DNA from: an uncultured Alphaproteobacteria bacterium
GTDB lineage: Bacteria > Pseudomonadota > Alphaproteobacteria > Rs-D84
Assembly: GCA_944389515.1 (NCBI GenBank)
Contig: CALXMQ010000008.1
Coordinates: 1 to 46,970 of the forward strand
Direction: 5' to 3'
DNA length: 46,970 nt
The notes beneath the pieces are model-generated. The model was not told the origin of the DNA and made no database searches. It saw only the letters and a program-made list of their open reading frames with translations. Position numbers and translations under genes: made by a program. Of the stretch, positions 17,761 through 27,700 are shown piece by piece. The number at the start of each line of letters is the position of its first letter. Positions within the stretch are counted from its first letter, which is position 1.

Positions 17761-18205
17761 TATTTTTTCGTCGCGCCGCAAAAAATTCGCGCAATAATGT
17801 GGCCGATGCATCGGCATATTCTGGGATTTGTATCACGGTTGGACGCCACAAGTGTTTATCTGTATCATATATACGCGCATTGTGTATAATACCGCCACCT
17901 TTGACATCATCGGCGGCATAATAAACATTATGAATACGCGCCAAAGATATGGCTGTGGCACACATGGCGCATGGTTCCAGCGTCACATAAATATCACAAT
18001 CGTCCAAAAATTTTGTCCCCAGTTTTTTACATGCACGATTTATTGCGACGATTTCTGCGTGTAATGTTGGATTTTTTTTCTGTTGTACCTGGTTTTCGCC
18101 ACGTGCGATAACATGGCCATCGCGCACAATCACCGCACCAATAGGAACATCATTATGCGATTTTGCACGAATTGCAGAATTTAACGCTTGCTTCATAAAC
18201 ATCAT
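17747..18205 (-). CDS. tadA: tRNA-specific adenosine deaminase
   Basis: Converts adenosine 34 of tRNA-Arg(ACG) to inosine. The zinc-dependent deaminase motifs are present: HAEIVAI with the catalytic Glu, and PCAMC with the two zinc cysteines. The start at 18205 (MMFMKQAL) matches the family's usual short lead-in; an in-frame GTG at 18214 would add three residues. The gene is divergent from rsmD with only 17 bases between the starts, so the promoters must overlap the coding regions or each other. Confidence 0.93.
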   Translation of the reverse strand: MMFMKQALNSAIRAKSHNDVPIGAVIVRDGHVIARGENQVQQKKNPTLHAEIVAINRACKKLGTKFLDDCDIYVTLEPCAMCATAISLARIHNVYYAADDVKGGGIIHNARIYDTDKHLWRPTVIQIPEYADASATLLREFFAARRKNKNGE

Positions 18206-18222
18206 GGTATACACTTTATCGT

Positions 18223-18786
18223 ATGGATTCTAAATTGCAAATTATTTCAGGACGCTTTCATGGGCGTAAACTATATTTACCCCCAATGGCACGACCAACA
18301 CAAAATCGCGCACGTGCGGCCTTGTTTAATATGATTGCAGCAAATTTATTTAATCCAGATGATGAATTTACTGTGTGGGACGCGTTTGCTGGCAGTGGCG
18401 CGTTCGGTATCGAAATATTATCCAGATACCCAAATGCGCATGTAATATTTACTGATATATCCCCAGAATCTATAAAAACAGTACGTAAAAATTTGGCATT
18501 GATAAATATTGGTGATGTTGCCACCACTGAACAAACAGACGCCACCATGGCAATAAAAAAATACGGTTCATGTGCTGATTTAATATTTGTTGATGCGCCA
18601 TATGATATGGCAGACGTTGGTACAGATTTTGTACGTGCAATTACAAGACGTGCAAAAAATAACGCTGTTTTAATCTGGGAACAAGAAGCCGTACACCATT
18701 GTCCCCCACCCCATGGATGGAATATATTACGTGATAAAACATATGGACGGGCGCGTTTTTTAATCTTGCAGCGCGACAGCGAATAA
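18223..18786 (+). CDS. rsmD: 16S rRNA (guanine966-N2)-methyltransferase-like protein RsmD
   Basis: A 187-residue Rossmann-fold methyltransferase. Conserved RsmD features are IISGRFHGRKL at the start, RPTQNRARAALFNMI, the SAM motif VWDAFAGSGAFGIEIL and TDISPESIKTVRKN. The catalytic motif IV, normally DPPY or DPPF, reads VDAPYD here, with the first proline replaced by alanine. The family modifies G966 of 16S rRNA; the substitution may alter but need not abolish activity. Expressed divergently from tadA. Confidence 0.9.
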   Translation: MDSKLQIISGRFHGRKLYLPPMARPTQNRARAALFNMIAANLFNPDDEFTVWDAFAGSGAFGIEILSRYPNAHVIFTDISPESIKTVRKNLALINIGDVATTEQTDATMAIKKYGSCADLIFVDAPYDMADVGTDFVRAITRRAKNNAVLIWEQEAVHHCPPPHGWNILRDKTYGRARFLILQRDSE

Positions 18787-18791
18787 AAACC

Positions 18792-18820
18792 TTGATTTTT
18801 CAATAATTTTAGTAAATAAT
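18792..18820 (+). promoter_or_regulatory. Promoter of rplY
   Basis: TTGATT (18792-18797), 17-bp spacer, AATAAT (18815-18820). The start would be near 18827. Confidence 0.5.
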
Positions 18821-18827
18821 ATGCGGC

Positions 18828-18851
18828 GCGCAACACCCTTGGAGGTTGCGC
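18828..18851 (+). promoter_or_regulatory. 5' leader hairpin of rplY mRNA
   Basis: GCGCAAC (18828-18834) pairs with GTTGCGC (18845-18851) around a 10-base loop, right at the predicted transcript start. It may stabilise the message or bind the ribosomal protein; no T run follows, so it is not a terminator. Confidence 0.45.
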
Positions 18852-18887
18852 AAGCCTAAAATAAACATAAGTTAAAAGGAATTAAAA

Positions 18888-19535
18888 ATGTCAATTAAAT
18901 TAAAAGCAGAAATTCGCAACGCTGCTGGCAAGGGGGCCGCACGTAGCATCCGTAAAAACAAAAACATCCCCGCAGTGATTTATGGTGAAAAAAAGGCACC
19001 TGTGGCGATTGAATTAAATGGTCGCGATTTTCAAATGTTATTGCAAACACCCAGTTTGCGTACCAAATTGTTTGAAATCGACACTGCAAATGGCCACGAA
19101 GATGCCATGTTGATGGATATTCAATATCATCCTGTGACGGATAATGTTATTCACGCGGACTTCAAACGCATTGATGTTAAAAAACCAGTCAACGTCAGTG
19201 TGCCTGTCGAAGTTATCAATGTTGAAACATCCAAGGGTATTAAATTGGGTGGTGTTTTGAACTTTGCGGTACGTAAAGTCGCATTGCGTGGCTTGGTTCA
19301 CGATATTCCAGAAAAAATTACAGTCGATTTGACAAACTTGAATATCGGTGATTCTGTGCACGGTTCTGACTTGGTATTGCCAGCTGGGGTTGAATTAGGC
19401 TTGCACCAGGCAGAATTGGCATTTGCCACAATCGGTGGTAAAATGGCTGATGAAGATACACCAAAGGCGGCAGCAGCCGCAGCCGCGGCGGCACCAGCTG
19501 CAACCGCAGCACCAGCCGCAGATGCAAAAAAATAA
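18888..19535 (+). CDS. rplY: 50S ribosomal protein L25 (Ctc-type, long form)
   Basis: L25 binds 5S rRNA in the large subunit. The 215-residue protein has the N-terminal 5S-binding domain (KGAARSIRKNKNIPAVIYG, VIHADFKRID) and the second beta domain (VPVEVINVETSKGIKLGG) found in the longer Ctc type. The C-terminus is an alanine-rich tail (about residues 193-215) ending in lysines, common in alphaproteobacterial L25. The AAAAGGA ribosome site is well placed. Single-gene unit with its own promoter, leader hairpin and terminator. Confidence 0.95.
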   Translation: MSIKLKAEIRNAAGKGAARSIRKNKNIPAVIYGEKKAPVAIELNGRDFQMLLQTPSLRTKLFEIDTANGHEDAMLMDIQYHPVTDNVIHADFKRIDVKKPVNVSVPVEVINVETSKGIKLGGVLNFAVRKVALRGLVHDIPEKITVDLTNLNIGDSVHGSDLVLPAGVELGLHQAELAFATIGGKMADEDTPKAAAAAAAAAPAATAAPAADAKK

Positions 19536-19555
19536 TATTTTGCATATCTGTTATA

Positions 19556-19584
19556 ATAAAAACCGTCCGTTGGGCGGTTTTTTA
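19556..19584 (+). terminator. Terminator of rplY
   Basis: AACCGTCC (19561-19568), GTT loop, GGGCGGTT (19572-19579), then a T run. Confidence 0.85.
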
Positions 19585-19605
19585 TTATTATTTTTTTCCT
19601 GTGGT

Positions 19606-19634
19606 CTTGAAATACGATTTATTGTTCACTATAT
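19606..19634 (+). promoter_or_regulatory. Heat-shock-type promoter of dnaK
   Basis: CTTGAAA (19606-19612), 14-bp spacer, CACTATAT (19627-19634), close to the sigma-32 pattern CTTGAAA then CCCCATnT. The same CTTGAAA occurs before the lon-like gene. Confidence 0.55.
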
Positions 19635-19676
19635 GCTAAATCAGCAAATGAAAAACAGTTTGTAAGGAGTAAAAAA

Positions 19677-21575
19677 ATGGCAAAAGTATTGGGTATCGAT
19701 TTGGGTACAACAAATTCCGCCATGGCGTTCATGGACGGTACAGATCCAAAAATTATCGAAAATTCCGAAGGTCAACGCACAACACCATCTGTGGTTGCGA
19801 TGACGTCGTCTGGGGAACAGTTGGTTGGTATTACCGCTAAAAACCAGGCGGTTACAAATCCAGAAAATACAATTTATGAAATTAAACGTTTAATGGGGCT
19901 GCGATTTGACAGTCCGGCGGTCAAAGAAATCGCACAACGTGTGCCGTATAAAATTGTCGCAGGCGATAACGGTGACGCATGGGTTGAAATTGATGGTAAA
20001 AAATATGCACCATCACAAATTTCTGCGATGATTTTGGCAAAATTGAAAAAAGACGCCGAATCGTATCTGGGCGAAACAGTAACAGATGCGGTTATTACCG
20101 TACCGGCATATTTTAATGATTCTCAACGCCAGGCAACAAAAGACGCCGGACGTATTGCTGGGTTAAATGTTCTGCGTATTGTAAACGAACCAACCGCGGC
20201 GGCATTGGCGTATGGTATGGATAAAAGCAAAAACGGCACAATCGCTGTATATGACTTGGGCGGTGGTACGTTTGATATTTCTATATTGGAAATTGTCGAT
20301 GGCGTATTCGAAGTAAAATCAACAAATGGTGATACTGCATTGGGTGGTTCTGATTTCGATGCACGCATATTGAAATATCTGATTGATGAATTCAAGGGTC
20401 AAACAGGTATTGATTTATCAAATGATAAATTGGCACTGCAACGGTTAAAAGAAGCAGCAGAAAAAGCAAAAATTGAATTGTCATCTAAGACATCAACAGA
20501 TATCAACCTGCCTTTCTTGACCGCAGACGCCACAGGTCCAAAACACTTTAATACATCATTGACCCGTGCAAAGTTAGAATCTTTGGTTGATGACCTGATT
20601 CAAAAGACGATTGAACCATGCCGCAAAGCGTTAAAAGACGCAGGTTTGGACAAAGGTCAAATAAATGAAGTTATCTTGGTCGGTGGACAAACCCGTATGC
20701 CAAAAGTTCAAGAAACCGTCAAAGAATTCTTTGGTCGCGAACCGCACAAGGGCGTAAACCCAGACGAAGTTGTCGCATTGGGTGCCGCAATCCAGGGTGG
20801 CGTATTAAAGGGCGATGTCAAAGACGTATTGTTATTGGACGTAACCCCATTGTCATTGGGCATTGAAACATTGGGTGGTGTATTTACACGTCTGATTGAC
20901 CGTAATACAACAATTCCAACAAAAAAATCCCAGATATTCAGCACTGCCGAAGATAATCAGTCGGCTGTGACCATCCGCGTATTCCAAGGTGAACGCGACA
21001 TGGCGGCTGATAACAAATTGTTGGGTCAATTTAATCTGGAAGGTATTGCACCTGCACCACGTGGCATGCCACAAATCGAAGTATCTTTTGATATCGATGC
21101 AAATGGTATCGTGCATGTATCTGCAAAAGATAAAGGCACAGGCAAAGAACAGGCAATTTCAATTAAATCTGATGGCGGTCTGTCCGAAGAAGAAATCAAA
21201 CGTATGGTTGATGAAGCCGCGGCTAATGCTGATGCGGACAAGAAAAAACGCGAATTAGCCGAAGCAAAAAATAACGCCGAGACCGCTGTGTTCACTGTTG
21301 AAAAAGCATTAAAAGAACATGGTGACAAAATCAGCGCCGAAGAAAAGAAATCCATCGAAGATGCAAAACAAGAATTGTCTGATGAATTGGCGAAATCAGA
21401 TGCAACCGCAGAAAGTCTGAAAACAAAAACGGATGCATTGACAGAAAAATCTATGAAATTGGGCGAAGCTGTTTACAAAGCATCCCAAGAAGCCGCCGCG
21501 CAATCTGACGCAAATGGTGAAAACAAACCAAATGATGACGGAACACGTGACGCTGATTTTTCTGAAAAGAAATAA
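19677..21575 (+). CDS. dnaK: Molecular chaperone DnaK (Hsp70)
   Basis: ATP-dependent chaperone of 632 residues. The nucleotide-binding domain has [46 protein letters not shown] and [10 protein letters not shown]; the linker is [19 protein letters not shown]; the substrate-binding domain and acidic helical lid follow. The C-terminal tail ends DADFSEKK, a variant of the usual EEVD-like tail. Ribosome site AAGGAG. dnaJ does not follow; a terminator does, so dnaK is transcribed alone. Confidence 0.98.
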   Translation: MAKVLGIDLGTTNSAMAFMDGTDPKIIENSEGQRTTPSVVAMTSSGEQLVGITAKNQAVTNPENTIYEIKRLMGLRFDSPAVKEIAQRVPYKIVAGDNGDAWVEIDGKKYAPSQISAMILAKLKKDAESYLGETVTDAVITVPAYFNDSQRQATKDAGRIAGLNVLRIVNEPTAAALAYGMDKSKNGTIAVYDLGGGTFDISILEIVDGVFEVKSTNGDTALGGSDFDARILKYLIDEFKGQTGIDLSNDKLALQRLKEAAEKAKIELSSKTSTDINLPFLTADATGPKHFNTSLTRAKLESLVDDLIQKTIEPCRKALKDAGLDKGQINEVILVGGQTRMPKVQETVKEFFGREPHKGVNPDEVVALGAAIQGGVLKGDVKDVLLLDVTPLSLGIETLGGVFTRLIDRNTTIPTKKSQIFSTAEDNQSAVTIRVFQGERDMAADNKLLGQFNLEGIAPAPRGMPQIEVSFDIDANGIVHVSAKDKGTGKEQAISIKSDGGLSEEEIKRMVDEAAANADADKKKRELAEAKNNAETAVFTVEKALKEHGDKISAEEKKSIEDAKQELSDELAKSDATAESLKTKTDALTEKSMKLGEAVYKASQEAAAQSDANGENKPNDDGTRDADFSEKK

Positions 21576-21576
21576 A

Positions 21577-21603
21577 AAACGGGGCATTTGCCCCGTTTCT
21601 TTT
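21577..21603 (+). terminator. Terminator of dnaK
   Basis: AAACGGGGC and GCCCCGTTT around ATTT (21577-21598), followed by CTTTTT. Confidence 0.9.
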
Positions 21604-21710
21604 TATATACATATTTATCTGATGCGATAACGTTTTTTATATTATTGTGTGATATAGTTCCAATTATCGATACAAATTATTATTTTTATTACATATTCTT
21701 ATTTTTTCTC

Positions 21711-21740
21711 TTGCACCATATGCATGATTTTTTCTAGAAT
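21711..21740 (+). promoter_or_regulatory. Promoter of the giant cysteine-rich protein
   Basis: TTGCAC (21711-21716), 18-bp spacer, TAGAAT (21735-21740); the AGAGAGG ribosome site follows at 21751. Confidence 0.5.
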
Positions 21741-21762
21741 AAAATATAAAAGAGAGGAAAGT

Positions 21763-24700
21763 ATGGGAAAAAGTCGCTGTTTTCTGGGTATTTTTGTATC
21801 TTTATTCATGGTATTTTTTGTGGGGTCTGCTGCATTTGCGGCCGGATATAATTGCCCGACGTATAAAAAATATACATCGTGCAGTGACGGGTATTATATG
21901 AATGGTGGCTTAGTCGCAGGTAACAGTTGCGTGCCTTGCAATTCTGTTTCTGCAACGGATTTATCCCAAAGCTGTACCAGAAACCCGACAAGTACAGAAT
22001 TATCAAATGCGCATGCCGCGGCTGGTACGATAACAAGCGCATCGCAAAAATGTACTGGTAATCATACTGGTGGTGCTGGTGGCACAGACACGGCCACAGC
22101 CTGTACCGGATGCAGTTCATGGGGCACTTGTACTGGGGGAACATTTACCGCAACATCTTGTTTAGAAGACTATTATCTGTCCAGTGGAAAATGTAATGCA
22201 TGTACCAGCGTCAGTGCCAGTGGCGATGTTGTCAGCACAACAACAATAACTGGGGGAAAACGCATACAAACATGTACTGGTAATCATACTGGTGGTGCTG
22301 GTGGTACAGGCACGGCCACAGCCTGTACAGGATGCAGTTCCAGCACTTATTCTTGCTCTTGTGATTCTGGGTATCATGTCGTCGGCAGTGGTGAAACATG
22401 TACATGCGCACCCGATAATATTTCTGTACAATGTGCGGCCGGCAAATATATTGCCAAGGGCAAAACCACATGCGACACACAATGTCCTGCGAACAGTTGG
22501 TGCGCCGGTGGTTCTTTCACAATTCCATATACTGGTGCAACGACAAATACTGGTATATCTGGGACTTGCGCCAACGAAACAACATCACCAGCAGGCAGTA
22601 ATTCTTACGAAGATTGTACAAAATCATGCACGGTTGCTTGTTCCGGCAATGATACCGCCAGTTGCCCTGCAAATGCAAACTGTACATACGATGAAACGAA
22701 AAAGTATACTGGTACACAGCACTGTACAAATACATCATGCAGTAATTTAAGTGCATGCAGTGCCAGTGGAACATGCCCGTTAAAGTCATTTAGCTGCAAG
22801 GCCGATTACTATCTAAAAAGCGGTGTATGTACTGGCTGTCCAACGAACTATCCAAACAGTGATGGTGGGGCAACGGCCATAACACAATGTTACAGCAATA
22901 CAAAACAACGTCCATGGACGGGTTCAGAAACACCGTGCAAAACCCCAACTGGATGCGCCAGTGCAAAATGTAAAACTTGCAGTCTGTCAGCCTGTAATTA
23001 TGTTGCGTATTCTAATGCAACTGGTACGGGGGATGGTGAACACAAATCTGGATGCACAACAAATAATGCGTCATGTCAGCAGGAAGTTGATACCGTAACA
23101 GCGGCCGACGATCATTATGTCAATTCAAAAACATGTCCTGCGTGTCCGGATACGTATCCGAATTCGGATGGTGGTAATATATCAGCTTCGTATTGCTATA
23201 AATGGGGAACCAAGACGGGCAGCCAACAAAATGGTGAAATACCGAAAAATTGCGCCAGTGTTACATCATGGAGTGCTTGTCAACCCGGGACATGCCAATA
23301 TAAAGATTACAACGGTGCAACCGATGGCACATGCACACCGTCTAATTGTGTCAAAGACCCGGCGGCGGTAACGGCAAAATCTGGATATTATGATGCAGGC
23401 ACCACATGTCCAGCATGCAGCACAGTTGGTGATGGTTCGTATAAATTATCCGCAGATGGTAACGAAGGCGGTAATACAAAATGTTACAAGGCATGTACAC
23501 GCGCCTGTACACAGCAAACATGTCCGGCAAATGCGACATGTACACACGGTTCACAAACGACCAGCGGCACACAGTATTATGGCGGTTCGTGCAGCGCGGC
23601 GGCATCAACATGTACAATAAAAATAACATGCAATTCAGGATACACATTGAAAGACAACGAATGTGTCGCAAATACATATACTGTGACATATAAAAATGGT
23701 GGTGGCACAGGTTCAGATAAAACGCAATCTGTGACGTATAATGCAAACTTTACAACAAAGCCAGCAAGCACATTTACACGTCCTGGATATACGTTCAGCA
23801 GTTGGGGTGGCAGTTATCCAAATCCAAACCAGTCGTATAAATATACAACTGTTGGGAATACAACACTGACTGCACAATGGGCTGCATGTGCCAACAATCC
23901 AACTGGTGAAAACACATGTGACTGTGGCGATGGCAAATATCCAAACGGTTCAGGCTGTTCGAACTGTGTTGTCAGTTGCAGTGGTGTTTCTGGATTTACA
24001 CTGGGACAATATAATGTTTGTGAATCCCAGACAAACAACATATGTTATCGTAATTGCACGATATCGGATGTTGCAAATTCAACCGCAGTAACAGGGACTG
24101 TGACCAAGGGCGGTACAAGGACATGTAAGCCCACAGCTTGTAAAACAGGTTATCAGGTGTCCGCTGATGGAACAAAATGCGAACTAAAAGAATACACAAT
24201 TACACTGAAGAAAAACGGTGGTACTGGTACAATCAATGGGTATACAGGTACAACAGATGCCAAAATCACATGTAAACACGGTGAAGTGTGCACACTGTCT
24301 GATGATGATGCGCTGACCCGTGGTACCAGTGGCGAATATACCTTTGTTGGTTGGGGTACAGAATCAACATGTACCAGTGGTACATTCCAAGAAACATTTA
24401 CTGGCAGTGCAACCAGATATGCGTGCTGGTCACAAAACACAACAAAATGTGAATCTGGTAAATATTACGATGGCACCAACCACGTCGCATGTCCAAAAGA
24501 CAGTTATTGCACAGGAACGGGGTCTGTAAACGTCGGTACACCTGGATGTATGTCAGAATGCCCGGGCACCAGCCAAACATCTGGTACTGGGAACAGCAGT
24601 ATTACGGCATGTTATATCACATGTTCTGGTGGTTCAATTACAAATGGTACACGTACCCCAGTGGAAGCAAATCCACATTATACCAGCACTGGGACAGCAC

Positions 24701-27700
24701 CAACATGTAAATACAACGCATCATGTAACCCAGGATACAAGCCTGTGAATCAAGGCACGGCAACTGCGGCATGTGAAATATGCGAAGCTGGCGAATACTG
24801 TCCTGGTGGTGGCGAAGGTCCGAAATCTTGTCCATCAGGTGGTACATCAGCAGCTGGTGCAGGCGCTATTACTGAATGCTATGCTGCATGCACAGGGGTT
24901 ATAACAGTGGAAAATTCAACATCTGTTAAATCTGATGGTAAAAAGTATTATAATGGCACGGAATATCCAGCATGTACATATGATGTAACCTGTGAATCAG
25001 ATTATAGCGTTCAAGATAATCATACTGCCGCGCCGTATTGTCAATATACTGGCGATTGTCCGCCGGGGTCTTGGTGTGATCCAGACGAAGATAACGGGCA
25101 ACCACAACCATGTCCAGAAGGCGGCACATCTGATGGTACAGCAACATCACCAGAACAATGCTTTGTATCATGCAATCGTGCAGGTGCGATAACGGGTGGT
25201 ACACTGACATCCAACGCCAGTGACACAGATGATCGTCAATACTGGAACGGTACTGAATATCCGGCATGTACATACCATGCAGATTGTGATGGTGGATATG
25301 TGGCGGATAACCAAGACACTGCGACCGCAACATGTATACCGTGCGACGGCGGTGATAAATGTCCGGGCGGTGATGACGAATATGATCCAGATCCATGTGA
25401 CGAAGATTGGTATTGCGAACCGGGCAAAGAACCAAAGCAATGTCCGGATAATGGCAAGTCTGAACAAGGGTCTGATTCAATCACAGATTGCTATCAGCCA
25501 TGTGCAGAATCCATTACAATATCTAATGGAACAACAACATCCACGGGCGATGCATATTACAAGATTGAATTATCTGGGTATCCGCAATGTACGTGGACGG
25601 CAAACTGTAACGAAGGGTACGAAGCACAAAACAGTCCAGGCACGAATCCGTCGTGCACATGGGCAGACCCAGACGCATGTCCAAAGAATCATTATTGCCC
25701 ACCAGAAACTGGGGAAAAAATACCGTGTCCAGATGACGAATATGGTAACCAAGGGTTCACTGAAACGACAGGTGCAACATCACCAACCCAGTGTTATCAC
25801 GACTATGATCCGTACAGTGGATTCAAATATGGTACGGCCGGGGCCAGATGCTTCTATCAGACTATATCATCTAAGTATGATAATTGCAGTGTGTCAGAAG
25901 TTCATACTTGCATCGGCGGATATTGGTATGACAGTGGTATGGAATGTTCACCAACATCCAGTGGTACATACAGTCCAGATGGCAATGTAAACAAAATAGA
26001 CTGTCCGAAAAACCCAACAGGTGGCAGTGTGGCATCGTCTGCCCAGGCGGATAGTTTCACACAATGCTATATGGCATGCGAACTGGATGTTGATAATGCC
26101 AGTACGGTTGCAGCAACAAATCCAAATGTATATGGTATCAGTGCAACAGAATACCAGGCGTGTGAATATACTGTGACATGTAATACTGGGTACACAGTTC
26201 AGAATAACAAGTCTGAAAACCCGACATGCCAGGCAAATAAATACACCATTACATTGGATAAAAATGGTGGTACTGGTAATACACCGGCAACAATCCAGTG
26301 TACTTTTGACAGTGGCGCATGCGAATTACCGGACACAGATGGGCTGACCCGTCCGGGATATACAGGCCAACGCAAGTGGTGCACAAACAAGGATGGAACT
26401 GGGACTTGTCATTATGCAGGTCAAAGCACAACCGCCAATATATCCAGTACTGGTACAAATATAACGTTGTATGCAGTATGGGTACCAAATGTGTACACTG
26501 TGAATTTGAATCACCAAGACGCAGATGTCGCAGGTGCACCAGCAACAGTGTATCTGAAATATGCAACTGGTTGGTTCAGCAACCAAGGTGCAACATCTGG
26601 TATTTCTAAACTGAGTACCGTTCCAACAAAAACTGGATATGAATTTGCAGGGTATTACAGCGCAATATCTGGTGGTGTTCCGGTAATCAATTCAACAGGT
26701 GTGTTCCAGGTGACAGAAAATGCGTTGACGTTCACAACAAATGAACCGGCAACAATATATGCCAGATGGTCAGCCGGTACAACGCACTGTGACGCAGGTA
26801 CATATTATACCGGCACAGGTACAACATGCGCACCATGCGAAGCCAATAATTACTGTCCGGGTGGCGATTTCGCAACCGACAGTGGCACCCCAGAAGGTAT
26901 GGAAAGCTGTCCAGAAAACGGGTTATCACCCAGCGAATCTGAATCAGCCACGGCATGTTACAAAACAGGTCTGGATTATACCGCAACACATGGGGCTGGG
27001 ACGCAAACGTGTAATTGGGATACAAGCGCCAGATCGTACAGTGCAAAATGCCAAAATATCAAAATTGATATGTGCGATGCAGGGTATTGGTTAGAAGATG
27101 CTGATAATGATACAGATTGTACAGCGGTCGGTATCGGTAATTACAGTGGCGATGAACAAATAACCCGTAACGCATGTCCAAACGGCGGAACCACAGATAC
27201 AGATACTGCATCGTCGGTTCAAGAGTGCTTTAAGACAGGTTTGGATTACAGCGCGACGCATGGTTCTGGTAAGCAAACTTGCTTCTATTCGTTCGGCGAA
27301 GGTGCAGATGCGGTATATCAACGCGACTGTCACACCCAGACAATAGAAAAATGTTGGGCTGGTTATTATCTGGCGGCGCCGGCTGATACAGATTGCACCC
27401 CAGTTGGTCAAACATATTACAGTGGTGAAGACGAACTGGAACGCCATCAGTGCCCTGCGAACAGTACCACAGGCGACGAAACAACTGCTGGTTCAATCAC
27501 GCGGTGCAGAAAAGATCGCCAGCCAGTTACCACAGAACATGGCGCAGGTGAACGTACATGCTTCTATACCGGTGGCGAAGGTGATGATGCGTACTTTACG
27601 ACAAATTGCCAGAAAATCACGATGACCAGTTGTCATGCGGGGTATTGGTATGATTATCAACAGGCCGCAGAAGACTGTGTCGCAGTTGGCATCGGATATT

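Noticed and set aside
24926-25480. Long minus-strand ORFs inside the giant gene
   Set aside because: They mirror its codon pattern, have His/Tyr-rich translations typical of shadows and no ribosome sites.
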